Below, piece by piece: positions 1 to 9,247 of a stretch of 15,654 nt of DNA. A program made the position numbers and the translations under genes. The stretch lies in NCBI GenBank assembly GCA_028565635.1, contig JAOXYB010026834.1, positions 1 through 15,654 on the forward strand, given 5' to 3'. The notes below the pieces were generated by a model that saw nothing but the letters and a program-made list of their open reading frames with translations, had not been told where the DNA came from and did no database searches. The first letter of the stretch is position 1; each line of letters starts with the position of its first letter. This DNA comes from Phoronis ovalis. Lineage: Eukaryota > Phoronida > Phoronidae.

Positions 1-300
1 ATACTTTTAGTCTATAGTTTTAAAGATACATTGTAACAAAGATAACTAAGAAATAAACGGTTCTCGCCCCCTTAATTCTGAGTCAGAAAAATTATGTAGT
101 AAGCTTTGTTCTAGCTTGTATTATCTCACAAAAATTAAAAAGTATAGCTATTGGTGCTATTTAAATGATCTATAGTTGTATCTACTGAGATTAAAGAAAA
201 GTTAGAAAATATTTATAAAGTGCAATCAAAGTTCTGAGAAAAATCTTCCTTTCATTATATGTAAAAAGTTAACTTTATTTTGAGTGCTATTTTTCATTAG
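1..300 (+). other. NDRG intron (3' part), no gene seen
   Basis: AT-rich sequence ending in a T-rich tract and the acceptor ...tttttcattag at 300. I read it as the 3' part of an intron of the NDRG gene whose 5' exons lie outside the window. No coding or structured element was seen. Confidence 0.6.
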
Positions 301-387
301 ATTGCTCATAGCAAGCAATGCCTGGGTAGTGTTCTTATCCACTGTACTGGAACAACTGCTGGATTTATGGAGTCTTTAAAGGACAGG
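301..387 (+). CDS. NDRG exon a
   Basis: This exon encodes 29 residues, including VLIHCTGTTAGFMESLKDR, the stretch that follows the nucleophile-elbow region of the hydrolase fold in NDRG proteins. The acceptor is ...cattag before 301 and the donor is gtaggt at 388. Both ends are phase 0. The following intron (388-703) holds nothing I recognise. Confidence 0.85.
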
Positions 388-3300
388 GTAGGTTAAAATC
401 TTATTATATTTTATTTTCCAACAGTAGGATACAGGAGTGACACATAACAAATATGCTTAAAGCAGAGGAGCAGAACTTTTGAAAACATTAATTGGGATGA
501 CTGCTTTTGTAACAATATAAATTTCAGTTTCATGTCACCGAAGAATGCAAAATTCAGTAAACTGCTAATGCAACAATGTGTGCTCCCTGGAATCATGTTT
601 AAAGTGGCCATTTGTTGCTCCTTGTGTCATATGCCAAGAAGCCGATGTCGATAAATCCTTAGACAGCATTCGACACTTCAGTGTTTTTTTGGAATGATTT
701 TAGATGATCGGTTGGAAACTGGATCACATAGGAATGAATCCAACTGCTGAAGCATATCTAGTACTACACAGATTTGGCTCGGTAAGTCTTTGTATCATTT
801 TATTGGATATTCACAATTTATACAAAAAAGCAGTGCAATGTGATATGCGTATTGTAACATTTTCATTTCCTTTACCAAAAGTAAAGAATACTATTGTTTG
901 CTTCTGTTTGGAGTGTTCAAGTAATGCCTAATTAACGTTTCATACCACTAATATTGGTGTTGGTTAAAATTAACCATGTGGTTTGGTTTGCATAACGTTT
1001 GGAAATAATTAAAATTTGGGGACTTTTCTAAATATACAGCACAAAATGCTATTTACCCACAACACAACTTATCTAGTAAATTGGTGCAGTGTTTTTATAA
1101 TTTTCGCAATGTAACATTTTGTTGTTTTTTGATTTTTCTTCTTTTCTTGTGTGGTTTTAGTTTCCATCTTTACATCAAACACGAAAAACACCTCAGCTTG
1201 AGAAGCAAAAGTCGCTGGATGTAGGTTAATACACAATAATGCAGTATTGGTAAAGAGGCTTCTGTGCATATATAGTAACTGGGTAGTGAATTGTTGTTTT
1301 CATAACTAATTGATAGAAATTTTCCCCGAGTTTGAGATATCCTGGAATCAGTAAATATAAATTATTTGTTACTAACTTAGATCTGGTTAGATTGCTAGAT
1401 TGCAGTAAATTAACTCTAAATTAATTACTTCATAACATTAAAATCCTGAAAGAAATTAATTTCAAAATAGATATATGGGACTCAAATTCACTTTGATAAA
1501 GGAAATAATTTACATGATAGCTTGTTTTCGAGTATTGCCTTCTTATCCCCAATGGAGGCTAACGTTCATGGAGCATGTATAAACATATAATCCGTGACTA
1601 AAACTTTAATAATTAAAAAGAGGGATATTTCAAAATTAGTTTTTCTGATTTTTTTATATCTTAGTTAAAACTGACAGGGGAGGATTTGAAATTATTGGAT
1701 GAAATTACTTCTCATCCCTTCTTGCAGTTAAATTAATTAATACAATCAAATGTGAAGTTGAATGTGTCTAACCACAACAGAAATTTAAAATAAATTAAAA
1801 GTACACCCTTTGCAAAATCCTGAATTTATTCTTGGAAAACGAAAATCTTTGTGCAGAACCAGAATCTTGAATTACGAAGCAATTGCCATTGAATGAGGGA
1901 TTTTCAGAAGTCTGTAGTCACTGGCATGACCCTGTTGCGGAGGGACAATAAATATGATATATTTGCTGTCACCTTTCCTTTAACTTCTGAAAGGTTTTGT
2001 TTGAGACTAGTTATTACATAGTGACTTTGGTTAATGAAAAACTAATTAACTGTCCAGTTATGGTATTGGCCTCTTACAAGCAGCCTCTATTATCTTTGCC
2101 ACATGCTCAGATTCACTTCATTGTATACGAGTTGCATTTTGTTAGCTAAAGTGCTCTATACATGTTTTTGCTTTTGTTTGCATTCATGTTGTTTGTGATT
2201 ATGTTCTGTAGGTAGGCGTTATCAGTTATAAATTCAGCAGTTGTTACTAATCATTCACGAAATTGAAATGAGTTATGTACATTAAAAATCTTGAGTAGAC
2301 AAATGCCCTCTCTATTAACAGATAGTATTGTTTACCAAAGGTATAGGTGTTAATTAATTCATGAAACATGACAGAGATCATTCAATCCATTTACTCTTAC
2401 TACTGGAACTCTGTAGGCGATCACAGGATTAGAAGTAGGCTTGTCAAATTAAGAAACACTCAACTGCAATGTGCCATTTACAGAAAGACTGGCATAATTA
2501 AACATAACAATAAAAACAGCAATAGTATTGTATGAAGAATTGCAGTCATAAGCTGAATACAATGCATTAAAATACAAACATCAAGAATAAATCATTATTC
2601 ACAGATAAAGTCTGGTCTTGGTAACATTGATTTTTTAACAATTGATAATGTAATAAGTGAGGAATGGTTGATTTCTGGGTCTGTTGATGTCATCGTATGG
2701 CTGTATAGTTGTTACCAGGTGGTAGCTAGAGGTTATGGCCCGGGAAGGTGATTTAATTTGTTTAATTTATTGTACTTTATGTTGAACAATGTGGCAGATG
2801 AGAAAATACTGGCACAGTGTTGTAGATTGCTTGCTTTAATTTGTAATTAATACTAAATACATCTCATCTCATTCAGTTCCAGGACAAGTTCAGATATATA
2901 TATATACTTAGGAAAATTTAGACTGTTTAGCACTTGTATTTTGCATGCGCATTGAGTTCGAATTACAGCTCCATGCATATCATTTATCTAGTGTAACAGT
3001 ATTACCTAAATGCACATTCTCAAAATCCTACCATGACAGAGGAATCAATTCGTAGTCAGGCCAATGCAAATCAAATAATCCACCTTCCCATCAAGGAGAA
3101 TGTGTGCATGTGTGTTTGTGGTATGTGTGTATAGGCGCTGTGGTTGGATTCGCATTTAAAAGTTGATGTTTAATTAATTCACAGAACTTTATCATTGGAG
3201 ACTACATGTATTTTTTCATAAAGAAATCCCAATACATTACGGTTGGAAAAATTTATTTGCATGAAAGCATGACTTTTTACATGATAACAGAAGTAAGGTA

Positions 3301-6300
3301 TTATGACCCCTGGTATCTTAAATATCATGTAAAAAAGCTCTGTCCTTCATGTCTTATATAATTGTTTCATGGCTTTGCTGCTTTGGTTTTGTAAAACTGT
3401 TGCATTTTACTACTGCAAGCTATTTATTTTTCGGAAATATATTGAATTTTTGGTTGCCTGCATGTAAAACTCCTGTCTGTTTAACGTGCTGATACTTAGA
3501 AAATGCTAATGAGACATAAAATTAATATAAAGTTATCCTAATATTGAGTAAAGAATTTTAAATTTATTATATTAAGCTTTAATTGTATCACTACTCGATC
3601 TAATTGCTTCTCACTGAATTTAAAATTGAGCCTCTTCTATGCAATGTTACTGGAACTTGGTGGAAATTAAATACCAGTAGTTGGTATTAACAATTTTCTG
3701 TCTTTCAGTTGGACACAGCAACTAACAAGGAACAGCTTACCCAAGTGATAGATAGCTTCAAGTCAAAACTTCGTAGCCATATCAACCCTCACAACTTGAA
3801 GCTGTTTGTGGACACTTTTATGAAGTATGTTGACTTTTTTGCCAGGCAGTTTTATATCGGTTGTTTTTTGAAACTGGATTTTTTGAAAATCTTTGAAAGT
3901 CTAGAGCCTTGTACCCACTAGTAAGCGCGCTCAACCTGAGCGCGATCCAATAAAGCCTTCAAAAATTAAGTGAGCATTTGTCGCGTTCCCATTAGAAAAT
4001 TCTGAGCACGCTTAGAGAGTTCCCCCTTAAGTCATTTGACATATTTTTCAATGGACATGCGGATTGTATATTGTTTGCTTCCGTTCCACGTGTGGCTCAA
4101 ATTGGATAACGAAACTTTAATTCTCTCGATATACAAAAGAAGGCATAATATGCAGATGCAACTTCTACAAATACTTGCAAGGCGTCACTGCCAATACTAT
4201 TTAAGAAGAGAACAGTTTTTCTAATCCTTTTAAAGTGTTCGAGTAAACCTGGAATGATTTTGTATTTTCCCAGACAGCTTCAAAGGCAGTGACCTGTCGG
4301 CCATACTAAACCGCTTATAATTAATAAACTTAAAGTTTTATAATAAATTAAAAAACGCATTCACTATATGATTGTACATAATTAAATGAGAAACCGTTGG
4401 AGTCCATAATGCACCGCACATCAAAATAATCAGTAAAATTGACATATTTCTGTACTAACAGCCAGTCCTTATGATTATTTTGTGAACATCTTTTACATAA
4501 AAACTGATAATAACACAAAAGTCTGTTTGGCTTTCTGGTTAAATCTTGTAAATACAAAAATGATAACATTTTATTAATTAACTGAGACTGGAGTTATAAA
4601 TATTGAAACTTACATTGCTTATAGTTATTTTCTTTGTATTATAGGCGCAGCAACATAACATCTAGTATCAAGAATGTTAAGTAAGTTACCATTTCATTTT
4701 GTGACACAATTTATAGTTATCGATTAATAAACAATTTCCTTTATGTCAGAGATCCATTGGACAATACACCTCGATATTTCTTGTTACATTTTACAGTAAT
4801 CCTGTGTTGATGATAACTGGTTCATTGGACAATACACCTTGATATTTCTTGTTATATTTTACAGTAATCCTGTGTTGATGATAACTGGTTCATTAGCATC
4901 TCATAATCATACTGTTCATACGCTGTTCCGTGCGATGGCTGCTGAAATCAAGAATAAAAAATGCGTGGAGTTTGTAGAAGTGGATGGTGTTGCTAATGTA
5001 GTTGAAGAAAATGTATGTAGTCAACGATTTACTTTAACTTGCATGATACTTTTAAGTCGACTGAATACATTATCATACATTCTTGATTACATCTGGTAAA
5101 ACAACTGGTAAATTTGATAGAATATAAAGAAGTTGGGAAAGTTTACTAATACAGTAAGGTATCGAAAAAGTTGGCACATTTTGTGATTTTTCGAGTTTAA
5201 CTTATAATAAAAAAGAATCAAAATTTCCCTACGAGTAATTATAATTTCAATTTATGTGCTTGTAAGTTATTGTTTGGTGACCTGGAATTTCGAATTAATT
5301 CAAATAGTTGTAAATTATATAATCGCGGAAAGCCTGAGTCTTGGTAGGAGCCTTCTGAAGCCAGTGTTATGGTATCGGAAAAGTTGGCACTTTTTTGCAT
5401 TTTGTTTTTACGTGTTGTAAAGGCTCACTGGCACTCATGCGCTCAACGAAATATCGTGCATTAATCAATATATCTATGATCTTCCCTATCTGTTTTATAA
5501 TCTATCATAACATTAGCGATAAATACTGTAACAGTTTTAAACTTCAGATGTCAACCCATTAAGTGCCAACTTTTTTGATACCTTACTGTAACCGTCTGGT
5601 AAGCAATCAGTATTTTACTGACTTTATTATGTTTTTTTCAGCCTACTAAATTGGCAGAATGTTTCCTGTATTTCATTCAAGGAGTAGGTCTGGGTAAGAT
5701 AAATTATGTTTGTACTTCTATAAGTAGGTTTAAAGTGACTGTGTACATGCTTACAAAATGACCATTTTGTACGTACTTATGGATATTACCTGATGTATTT
5801 TACTTCCTCTTTTTGTTCAACCACACCTATCACTTTAATTACGAATAACTCGACCACCTTAATTTTTTTGCAAAGATTTTACAGAATGAAAACGAACGCC
5901 ATCATGGTGGCACTAGAATCAGCAATATTTAGTAATACATCTTCGTTTTTATTTTCCTGAAATTTTTAATTGTTGAATTATCTAGGCCATCTATAGCTGG
6001 TTATTTCTTATAGGTCAACCAAAATTGAAGTGGTCAAACTAATAAAGATTATACAGTAGGGGCATTGGTGTTTTTAACCCTGTCCCACCCAAAATTCTGT
6101 GTTTGGGAATAAATTGCGCATACAGAGTAAAGGAATTCATTCACAGAATCAGAATTTTGGGAGCGATTGGGTTTGCGATCAGTGGTGTCACCAAGTGCAT
6201 GAAAATAGTCTGATGGATATTCTTATAGGAGGCATCTAACTTAATGCTGTATTTCAGGTGGTGGTGTACCTATGCATCATGTCAGTTCTGGTGTACGTGT

Positions 6301-7046
6301 AAGAACTGTCTCCATGGAAGAAGCTGACATGCCCAAGTCTGTCCGCTCAGGTTTGTTCATCTTTCAGCAAGTAGTCATAGTTACTCCTCCTTGCATAATT
6401 ATGTAGACATCTGTTATGATATTCTTTACGTTGTTGTGTTTATATGCAATATTTTGATGGGCCGCCTCAACAGATAGGACTTGTCTGCCCTATCGAGACT
6501 ATACTGTTGTTGTACATTCAAATAACTTTGTCCTGTCTTTTCAAAAATTTGTTATTTGTTGTGAGTTATGAAAATTTGAAAAAAACAATTTCCTTTTCAA
6601 AAATTTTAACAAATGCTTTACAAAAATATGGTGCATTCAGTTTTAAAACTGATTTTTCAGACCACTTTCAGCAAGGTATCAGTCTATCCGTATGAGGGTG
6701 GCATGATTCAAAAGTACTAGGCTCCACCATTATCCAAATGCATGCTACGTGATTATATATTGGGCAGGTGTAATTGAATTGTCTTGTTACAACAGTTGTA
6801 AGCGAGTTGTCTTAACGAATATGGTATAGGACAAAGCTTTTCATCAAACATCAACAAACAAAAATTTGAATACTCTGACAGTTTCTTAGTTCATATCACA
6901 TGTGTACATGCAAAACCTAAGTTTGCATTTGTACTCCATTTGTAGGATCTCTAACTGGAACTAGTCCCCCAAAACTCGCAGTGTGTCCTCAGAAAGAAGA
7001 ACCAACTGAGAATGCAGATGGTATTGGTGCCGGAGATAATAACTAA
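301..7046 (+). CDS. NDRG-family protein, 5'-truncated by window; 8 exons, 236 codons + stop
   Basis: Joined exons 301-387, 704-781, 3709-3824, 4645-4680, 4865-5012, 5642-5693, 6258-6350 and 6946-7046 total 711 nt in one frame and end in TAA. What is seen: VLIHCTGTTAGFME, then GWKLDHIGMNPTAEAYLV, INPHNLKLFVDTFMK, NPVLMITGSLASHNHTV, VEVDGVANVVEEN, PTKLAECFLYFIQGVGL, and a low-complexity tail with RVRTVSMEEADMP. This order matches the C-terminal two thirds of NDRG (N-myc downstream regulated gene) proteins. These have an alpha/beta-hydrolase fold without hydrolase catalysis and are cytoplasmic or peripheral proteins of differentiation and stress responses. The tail lacks the repeated RSRSHTSEG units of vertebrate NDRG1. 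It resembles invertebrate NDRG/MESK2-type tails, and its single RxRxxS (6296-6313) fits an Akt/SGK site. The N-terminal exons are outside the window. All introns are GT-AG. The family call is firm; I cannot choose between paralogues. Confidence 0.9.
704..781 (+). CDS. NDRG exon b
   Basis: Twenty-six codons read MIGWKLDHIGMN...LHRFGS, the conserved WKL..IGMNPTAE segment of NDRG. The acceptor is gattttag before 704 and the donor is gtaagt at 782, phase 0 on both sides. The ATG at 704 is an internal methionine, not a start. Confidence 0.88.
782..3708 (+). other. Long NDRG intron
   Basis: This 2.9-kb GT-AG intron (gtaagt...tctttcag) is AT-rich and full of stops in all frames. It holds a short TG-rich stretch near 3103-3133, an (AT)n run near 2893 and a fold-back repeat at 3260-3351. 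The flanking exons join seamlessly, so no missing exon is needed. I see no RNA gene in it. Confidence 0.75.
3260..3351. repeat. Fold-back inverted repeat (possible MITE remnant)
   Basis: The left arm 3260-3286 and the right arm 3323-3351 are imperfect reverse complements. Their outer catgaa and inner ctttttacatgata blocks pair, with mismatches between them, around a loop of about 36 nt. It lies deep in an NDRG intron. It may be a small non-autonomous transposon remnant or a chance fold-back. No target-site duplication is clear. Confidence 0.45.
3709..3824 (+). CDS. NDRG exon c
   Basis: The 116-nt exon starts at TTG (Leu) after tctttcag and ends after ATG AA, before donor gtatgt at 3825 (phase 2). 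It encodes a charged helix and then HINPHNLKLFVDTFMK, matching the conserved 'NP.NL..F...' segment of NDRG. Confidence 0.88.
3825..4644 (+). other. NDRG intron with GC-rich hairpin and AATAAA
   Basis: This GT-AG intron follows exon c. Reading through the donor would give 32 further residues and a stop at 3919-3921. Just beyond lie a GC-rich hairpin (3926-3944) and an AATAAA at 3949-3954. Small ORFs on either strand show no family resemblance. Confidence 0.6.
3926..3944. repeat. Perfect 8-bp GC-rich hairpin
   Basis: cgcgctca and tgagcgcg are exact reverse complements separated by acc. This is unusually GC-rich for the surroundings and is followed five bases later by AATAAA. It could structure the pre-mRNA; its function is unknown. 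Confidence 0.5.
4645..4680 (+). CDS. NDRG microexon d (36 nt)
   Basis: The microexon lies between acceptor tattatag and donor gtaagt. It completes the split Lys codon of exon c and reads RSNITSSIKNV, leaving two bases (AA) for the next exon. It sits where NDRG proteins have a short variable R-rich linker before the last beta strands. Frame continuity on both sides supports it. Confidence 0.8.
4755..4894 (+). repeat. 68-bp tandem duplication spanning a splice acceptor
   Basis: Unit 4755-4822 is repeated at 4823-4890, followed by four more shared bases (catt). The copies differ at only two positions (4772 C/4840 T and 4787 C/4855 T). Each copy carries the end of the intron, a ...tttttacag-type acceptor and the first 26 bases of exon e. 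Copy-one exon bases would start at 4797, copy-two at 4865. The four-base catt junction suggests a short-homology or slippage duplication. Confidence 0.95.
4865..5012 (+). CDS. NDRG exon e
   Basis: The exon uses the second of two duplicated acceptors. It contributes one base plus 49 codons: NPVLMITGSLASHNHTV..., then KKCVEFVEVDGVANVVEEN. These correspond to the strands and loop before the C-terminal helix of the NDRG hydrolase fold. The donor is gtatgt at 5013, phase 0. Use of the upstream acceptor gives a stop at 4840-4842. Confidence 0.9.
5152..5588. mobile_element. 437-bp MITE-like element with TA duplications
   Basis: The element has terminal inverted repeats of 26 bp with one mismatch (starting cagtaaggtatc, ending gataccttactg). 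It is flanked by TA at 5150-5151 and 5589-5590, the target duplication of Tc1/mariner-type elements. A third, direct copy of the end sequence lies inside (5362-5390), so the element may be composite or nested. There is no transposase reading frame. It lies in the NDRG intron between exons e and f and ends 53 bp before the next exon. Confidence 0.85.
5642..5693 (+). CDS. NDRG exon f
   Basis: Seventeen codons, PTKLAECFLYFIQGVGL, plus one base encode the conserved C-terminal helix 'P.KLAE.F..F.QG.G' of NDRG. The acceptor is gtttttttcag and the donor is gtaaga at 5694, phase 1. Confidence 0.92.
5694..6257 (+). other. NDRG intron with small inverted repeats
   Basis: This GT-AG intron has no coding signal. 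It contains a 9-bp near-perfect palindrome around 5753-5772 (tacaaaatg / cattttgta) and a 12-bp inverted repeat at 6088-6099 and 6150-6161. Confidence 0.6.
6088..6161. repeat. 12-bp perfect inverted repeat
   Basis: cccaaaattctg at 6088-6099 is the exact reverse complement of 6150-6161. Partial complementarity continues outward. It may be a degraded small transposon or an intronic hairpin; no target duplication was identified. Confidence 0.5.
6258..6350 (+). CDS. NDRG exon g (tail with RxRxxS)
   Basis: The exon completes a split Gly codon, then reads GGVPMHHVSSGVRVRTVSME and EADMPKSVRS and leaves one base. It encodes the flexible C-terminal tail. RVRTVS (6296-6313) fits the RxRxxS/T consensus of Akt/SGK kinases, which phosphorylate the NDRG1 tail. 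The acceptor is atttcag and the donor is gtttgt at 6351, a weak but usable GT donor. Confidence 0.85.
6351..6945 (+). other. Last NDRG coding intron
   Basis: The donor is gtttgt and the acceptor is ccatttgtag. An 83-codon plus-strand reading frame inside (6444-6695) resembles no family and crosses no splice-consistent boundary. I see nothing functional here. Confidence 0.6.
6946..7046 (+). CDS. NDRG terminal coding exon h
   Basis: The exon completes a Gly codon and encodes 32 residues of polar, Pro/Glu/Gly-rich tail (SLTGTSPPKLAV...GIGAGDNN), then TAA at 7044-7046. Low-complexity C-termini are usual for NDRG proteins. Only frame and splice consistency place this exon, since its sequence is not conserved. 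Confidence 0.78.
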
Positions 7047-7296
7047 ACCATACTTCAGGAATCAGAAGCTGTGTGCACCAGTTTTGGTTATTGATAGGTT
7101 GTATGTGCTAGTAGGGTTTAACTTAGTATGTTGGTGTAGTTTATTACATTGAAAGTGGTTGCATATAATTGATAAGGATAATCTTGATAATTAGAGTAAA
7201 TGAAAAATAATGTTTGTTTATATAGTGATACAATGATACAGTTTGTGATTTGCAAATTGTAGTAAAAAAAAAATGTTTCTGTGTGCATATATTCAG

Positions 7297-7302
7297 ATTA
7301 AA
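7297..7302 (+). terminator. Candidate NDRG poly(A) signal ATTAAA
   Basis: ATTAAA lies 250 nt after the NDRG stop, with TG-rich sequence downstream. It would give a short 3' UTR. Later ATTAAA motifs near 8547 and 8939 would give longer ones. A candidate only. Confidence 0.3.
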
Positions 7303-7563
7303 TAATTCTATGAACAATGTTGATTATAGACACTGTACTGCCACACAGATAAAAACAGTCCTGTGTTAAGGACACTAATATGCAACTAATGAAGTTTGAA
7401 TTAGATATCATGTGTAGAGTTGAATGGTATGTGTTGCAAGCTGTACTTATTAAGAAAGGTTTTGTTGTCCGCAGACTTGCACTGTGTATGAAACTGTGTA
7501 GAGACTGCAACAGAATGCATTGCTTGTAGTTTAGGAAAGGAACTGTCTGCCTTGTGTTGCTCT

Positions 7564-7582
7564 AGTTGTTTTTTAAACAACT
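7564..7582 (+). repeat. 8-bp hairpin in presumed 3' UTR
   Basis: agttgttt and aaacaact pair perfectly around a ttt loop. It lies 47 bp before a longer hairpin, so the two may form one structured block of the NDRG 3' UTR if the transcript extends this far. Confidence 0.45.
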
Positions 7583-7629
7583 ACTATTAATGAATTTCTA
7601 GGTGTCTTGAAAACTAGTGCCTTAGCCTA

Positions 7630-7659
7630 AGACTAATATAACTAAAGTTGTATTAGTCT
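7630..7659 (+). repeat. 13-bp hairpin with UAAA loop
   Basis: Arms 7630-7642 and 7647-7659 form 12 Watson-Crick pairs and one U-G wobble as plus-strand RNA, with loop UAAA. Direct 8-bp repeats gccttagc at 7619-7626 and 7662-7669 flank it. It may be a regulatory RNA structure of the NDRG 3' UTR, or a tiny fold-back insertion with a target duplication. Confidence 0.55.
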
Positions 7660-8622
7660 CAGCCTTAGCTTAGTAACTAAAAATTATATAATAAGGTTTA
7701 TAAGATTGTTACATTTAATAAGGCTTACATCCCAAAAATGTAATAATTCTACTCTCTATGCTTTCCTTTGAGAAAAGGATAAAAATACTAGTTTCTGTAT
7801 CAAAGTGTAATCCAGGCAAGCCAAGACAAATTGTTATATAAAAGGTTATTGACTGTAGATGTAGGTGTTGTAACTCATCAAAGCATCTTGTAGACACAGT
7901 AATCTGGCAAAGCTTTTCCTTGTGTTATATACCTTTCAGGGTACAGAGCATTTGAAAACCAGTGTGTGACGTTTTGTTTTAACTATCACCAACCAGCCAA
8001 GAATTGTGGCAGATTTTTTGTCAGAGTCGATTTATGTTGTTCGAAATTTTATCTCTAGTTATATTTTGTGTTATGTTGTAACTTAATTTTGGTCAAAAGC
8101 AGTGCTTTACTGATTATCATTGTGCCAGCCTTTTTACATGTACTTATAGTAAGAACTGTTTATTTCTAGTCATGACACCACCTGAACTACTGATGAGACT
8201 AATTTGGTGTGGAATTAATCTTTATAAATGTTAGTTTTTATGTTATTTCATGTTCTTGTGATATGTTTTATATATGCTAGAAAATTATTTTTAATATATT
8301 GAAAATCACTGCAGCTTTAACTTGTTACGGATAACAGCCTTTTTGAAATACGTTTTAAGATCTAAAGAAACGTTTGGCTTTGGTATGGATTGACTGAAAT
8401 TATATGCTATTTTCAATTTTTTGTTTCTCCCTCTTGATTTGCGAGTGTTAGTTTATAACTGTTATACATAAAAAAGAAGCTCTGATCTGGTAAAAGGTAG
8501 GAGAAATGTAAACAGATTTTTGTAGAGCAGTTTAGAGTGAAAAAATTAAAAGTGAATTTCTAATTATAAAGTGTTTTTGTTGAAAATTCATTGGCTTTAG
8601 CTTTTAGGAAGCGTTGATAACT

Positions 8623-8685
8623 GAGATATATTCATACCTTGCCGAGATATATTCATACCTTGCCGAGATATATTCATACCTTGCC
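8623..8685. repeat. Minisatellite, 3 perfect 21-bp copies
   Basis: The three units, starting gagatatattc and ending ccttgcc, are identical. The period is a multiple of three, so a minus-strand frame stays open through it, giving a repeated RQGMNIS. That frame shows no other sign of coding. Confidence 0.92.
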
Positions 8686-9043
8686 TATTGGCTGTGATTC
8701 CTTGAACGATGTTATAATTAATTTCGTCAACGCATTGCAGGATGAGTTTATGTGACTGTATTCTTAAAAACCATTTACAGACTGATAAGAGGCGAAGTTT
8801 ATAAGATAAACTATACCCATTACTGCTAAATTCTAGAGGGATTCCGCCCTCCAAAGTACAACAAAAAGTAGCGAACCATGCTCTGACAGAAATTTCATAC
8901 AGAATTCGACGAAATCTTTCTTACTCTAGAGCATTGTGATTAAATCTAATTGTAATACTTGACGGTATAACTCCAGACAAACGCCATGTAGTAAATATAA
9001 TTAATTATGACTGAGACACCAGAACTGACTTCTAGTTTGTTTG

Positions 9044-9163
9044 ATGTATTCATTTTTCTCGTACACATCAATTTTGCACCAAATTACTAGAATTTTTTCT
9101 CCAACAATTACAATATGAAGGAAAATAAGTCTGTAGATGTACCTGCAACCAAATTATGTATTA
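9044..9163. repeat. Dispersed 120-bp repeat, copy A
   Basis: This copy matches 11119-11245 in the same orientation. It has about three substitutions and one indel block (2 nt here against 9 nt there). It lies roughly 200 bp beyond the G-alpha stop on that gene's 3' side. It could be a copy of a mobile repeat or a segmental duplication; no transposon ends are recognisable. Confidence 0.9.
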
Positions 9164-9247
9164 GCTGGAGTCACTTCGGAAGTGGGCGAGCCGACAGCAA
9201 AAAATCATACATGTTGCGTCAGACGCAGTTGTTCAGTTTGCAACTAT

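Noticed and set aside
411-611. 66-codon minus-strand ORF, and similar 60-85 codon ORFs at 1069-1269, 4036-4224, 4348-4569, 6444-6695, 7298-7510, 7715-7897, 9137-9343, 12285-12470 and 14596-14790
   Set aside because: None resembles a known family, they lie in introns or untranslated stretches, and AT-rich DNA of this length yields frames of this size by chance.
704-931. ATG at 704 as a translation start of a 75-codon protein
   Set aside because: It follows a clear acceptor, and the NDRG homology begins upstream in exon 301-387. The frame past 781 runs into the intron and loses homology.
5838-6046. Weak inverted similarity between 5838-5862 and 6020-6046 (tggtcgagtta-like sequence), a possible degraded MITE
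   Set aside because: Too many mismatches and no target duplication; could be chance in AT-rich DNA.
8597-8854. 85-codon minus-strand ORF with repeated RQGMNIS
   Set aside because: Its repeat comes from a 21-bp minisatellite whose period is a multiple of three. The rest shows no family resemblance, and it lies beyond the G-alpha stop.
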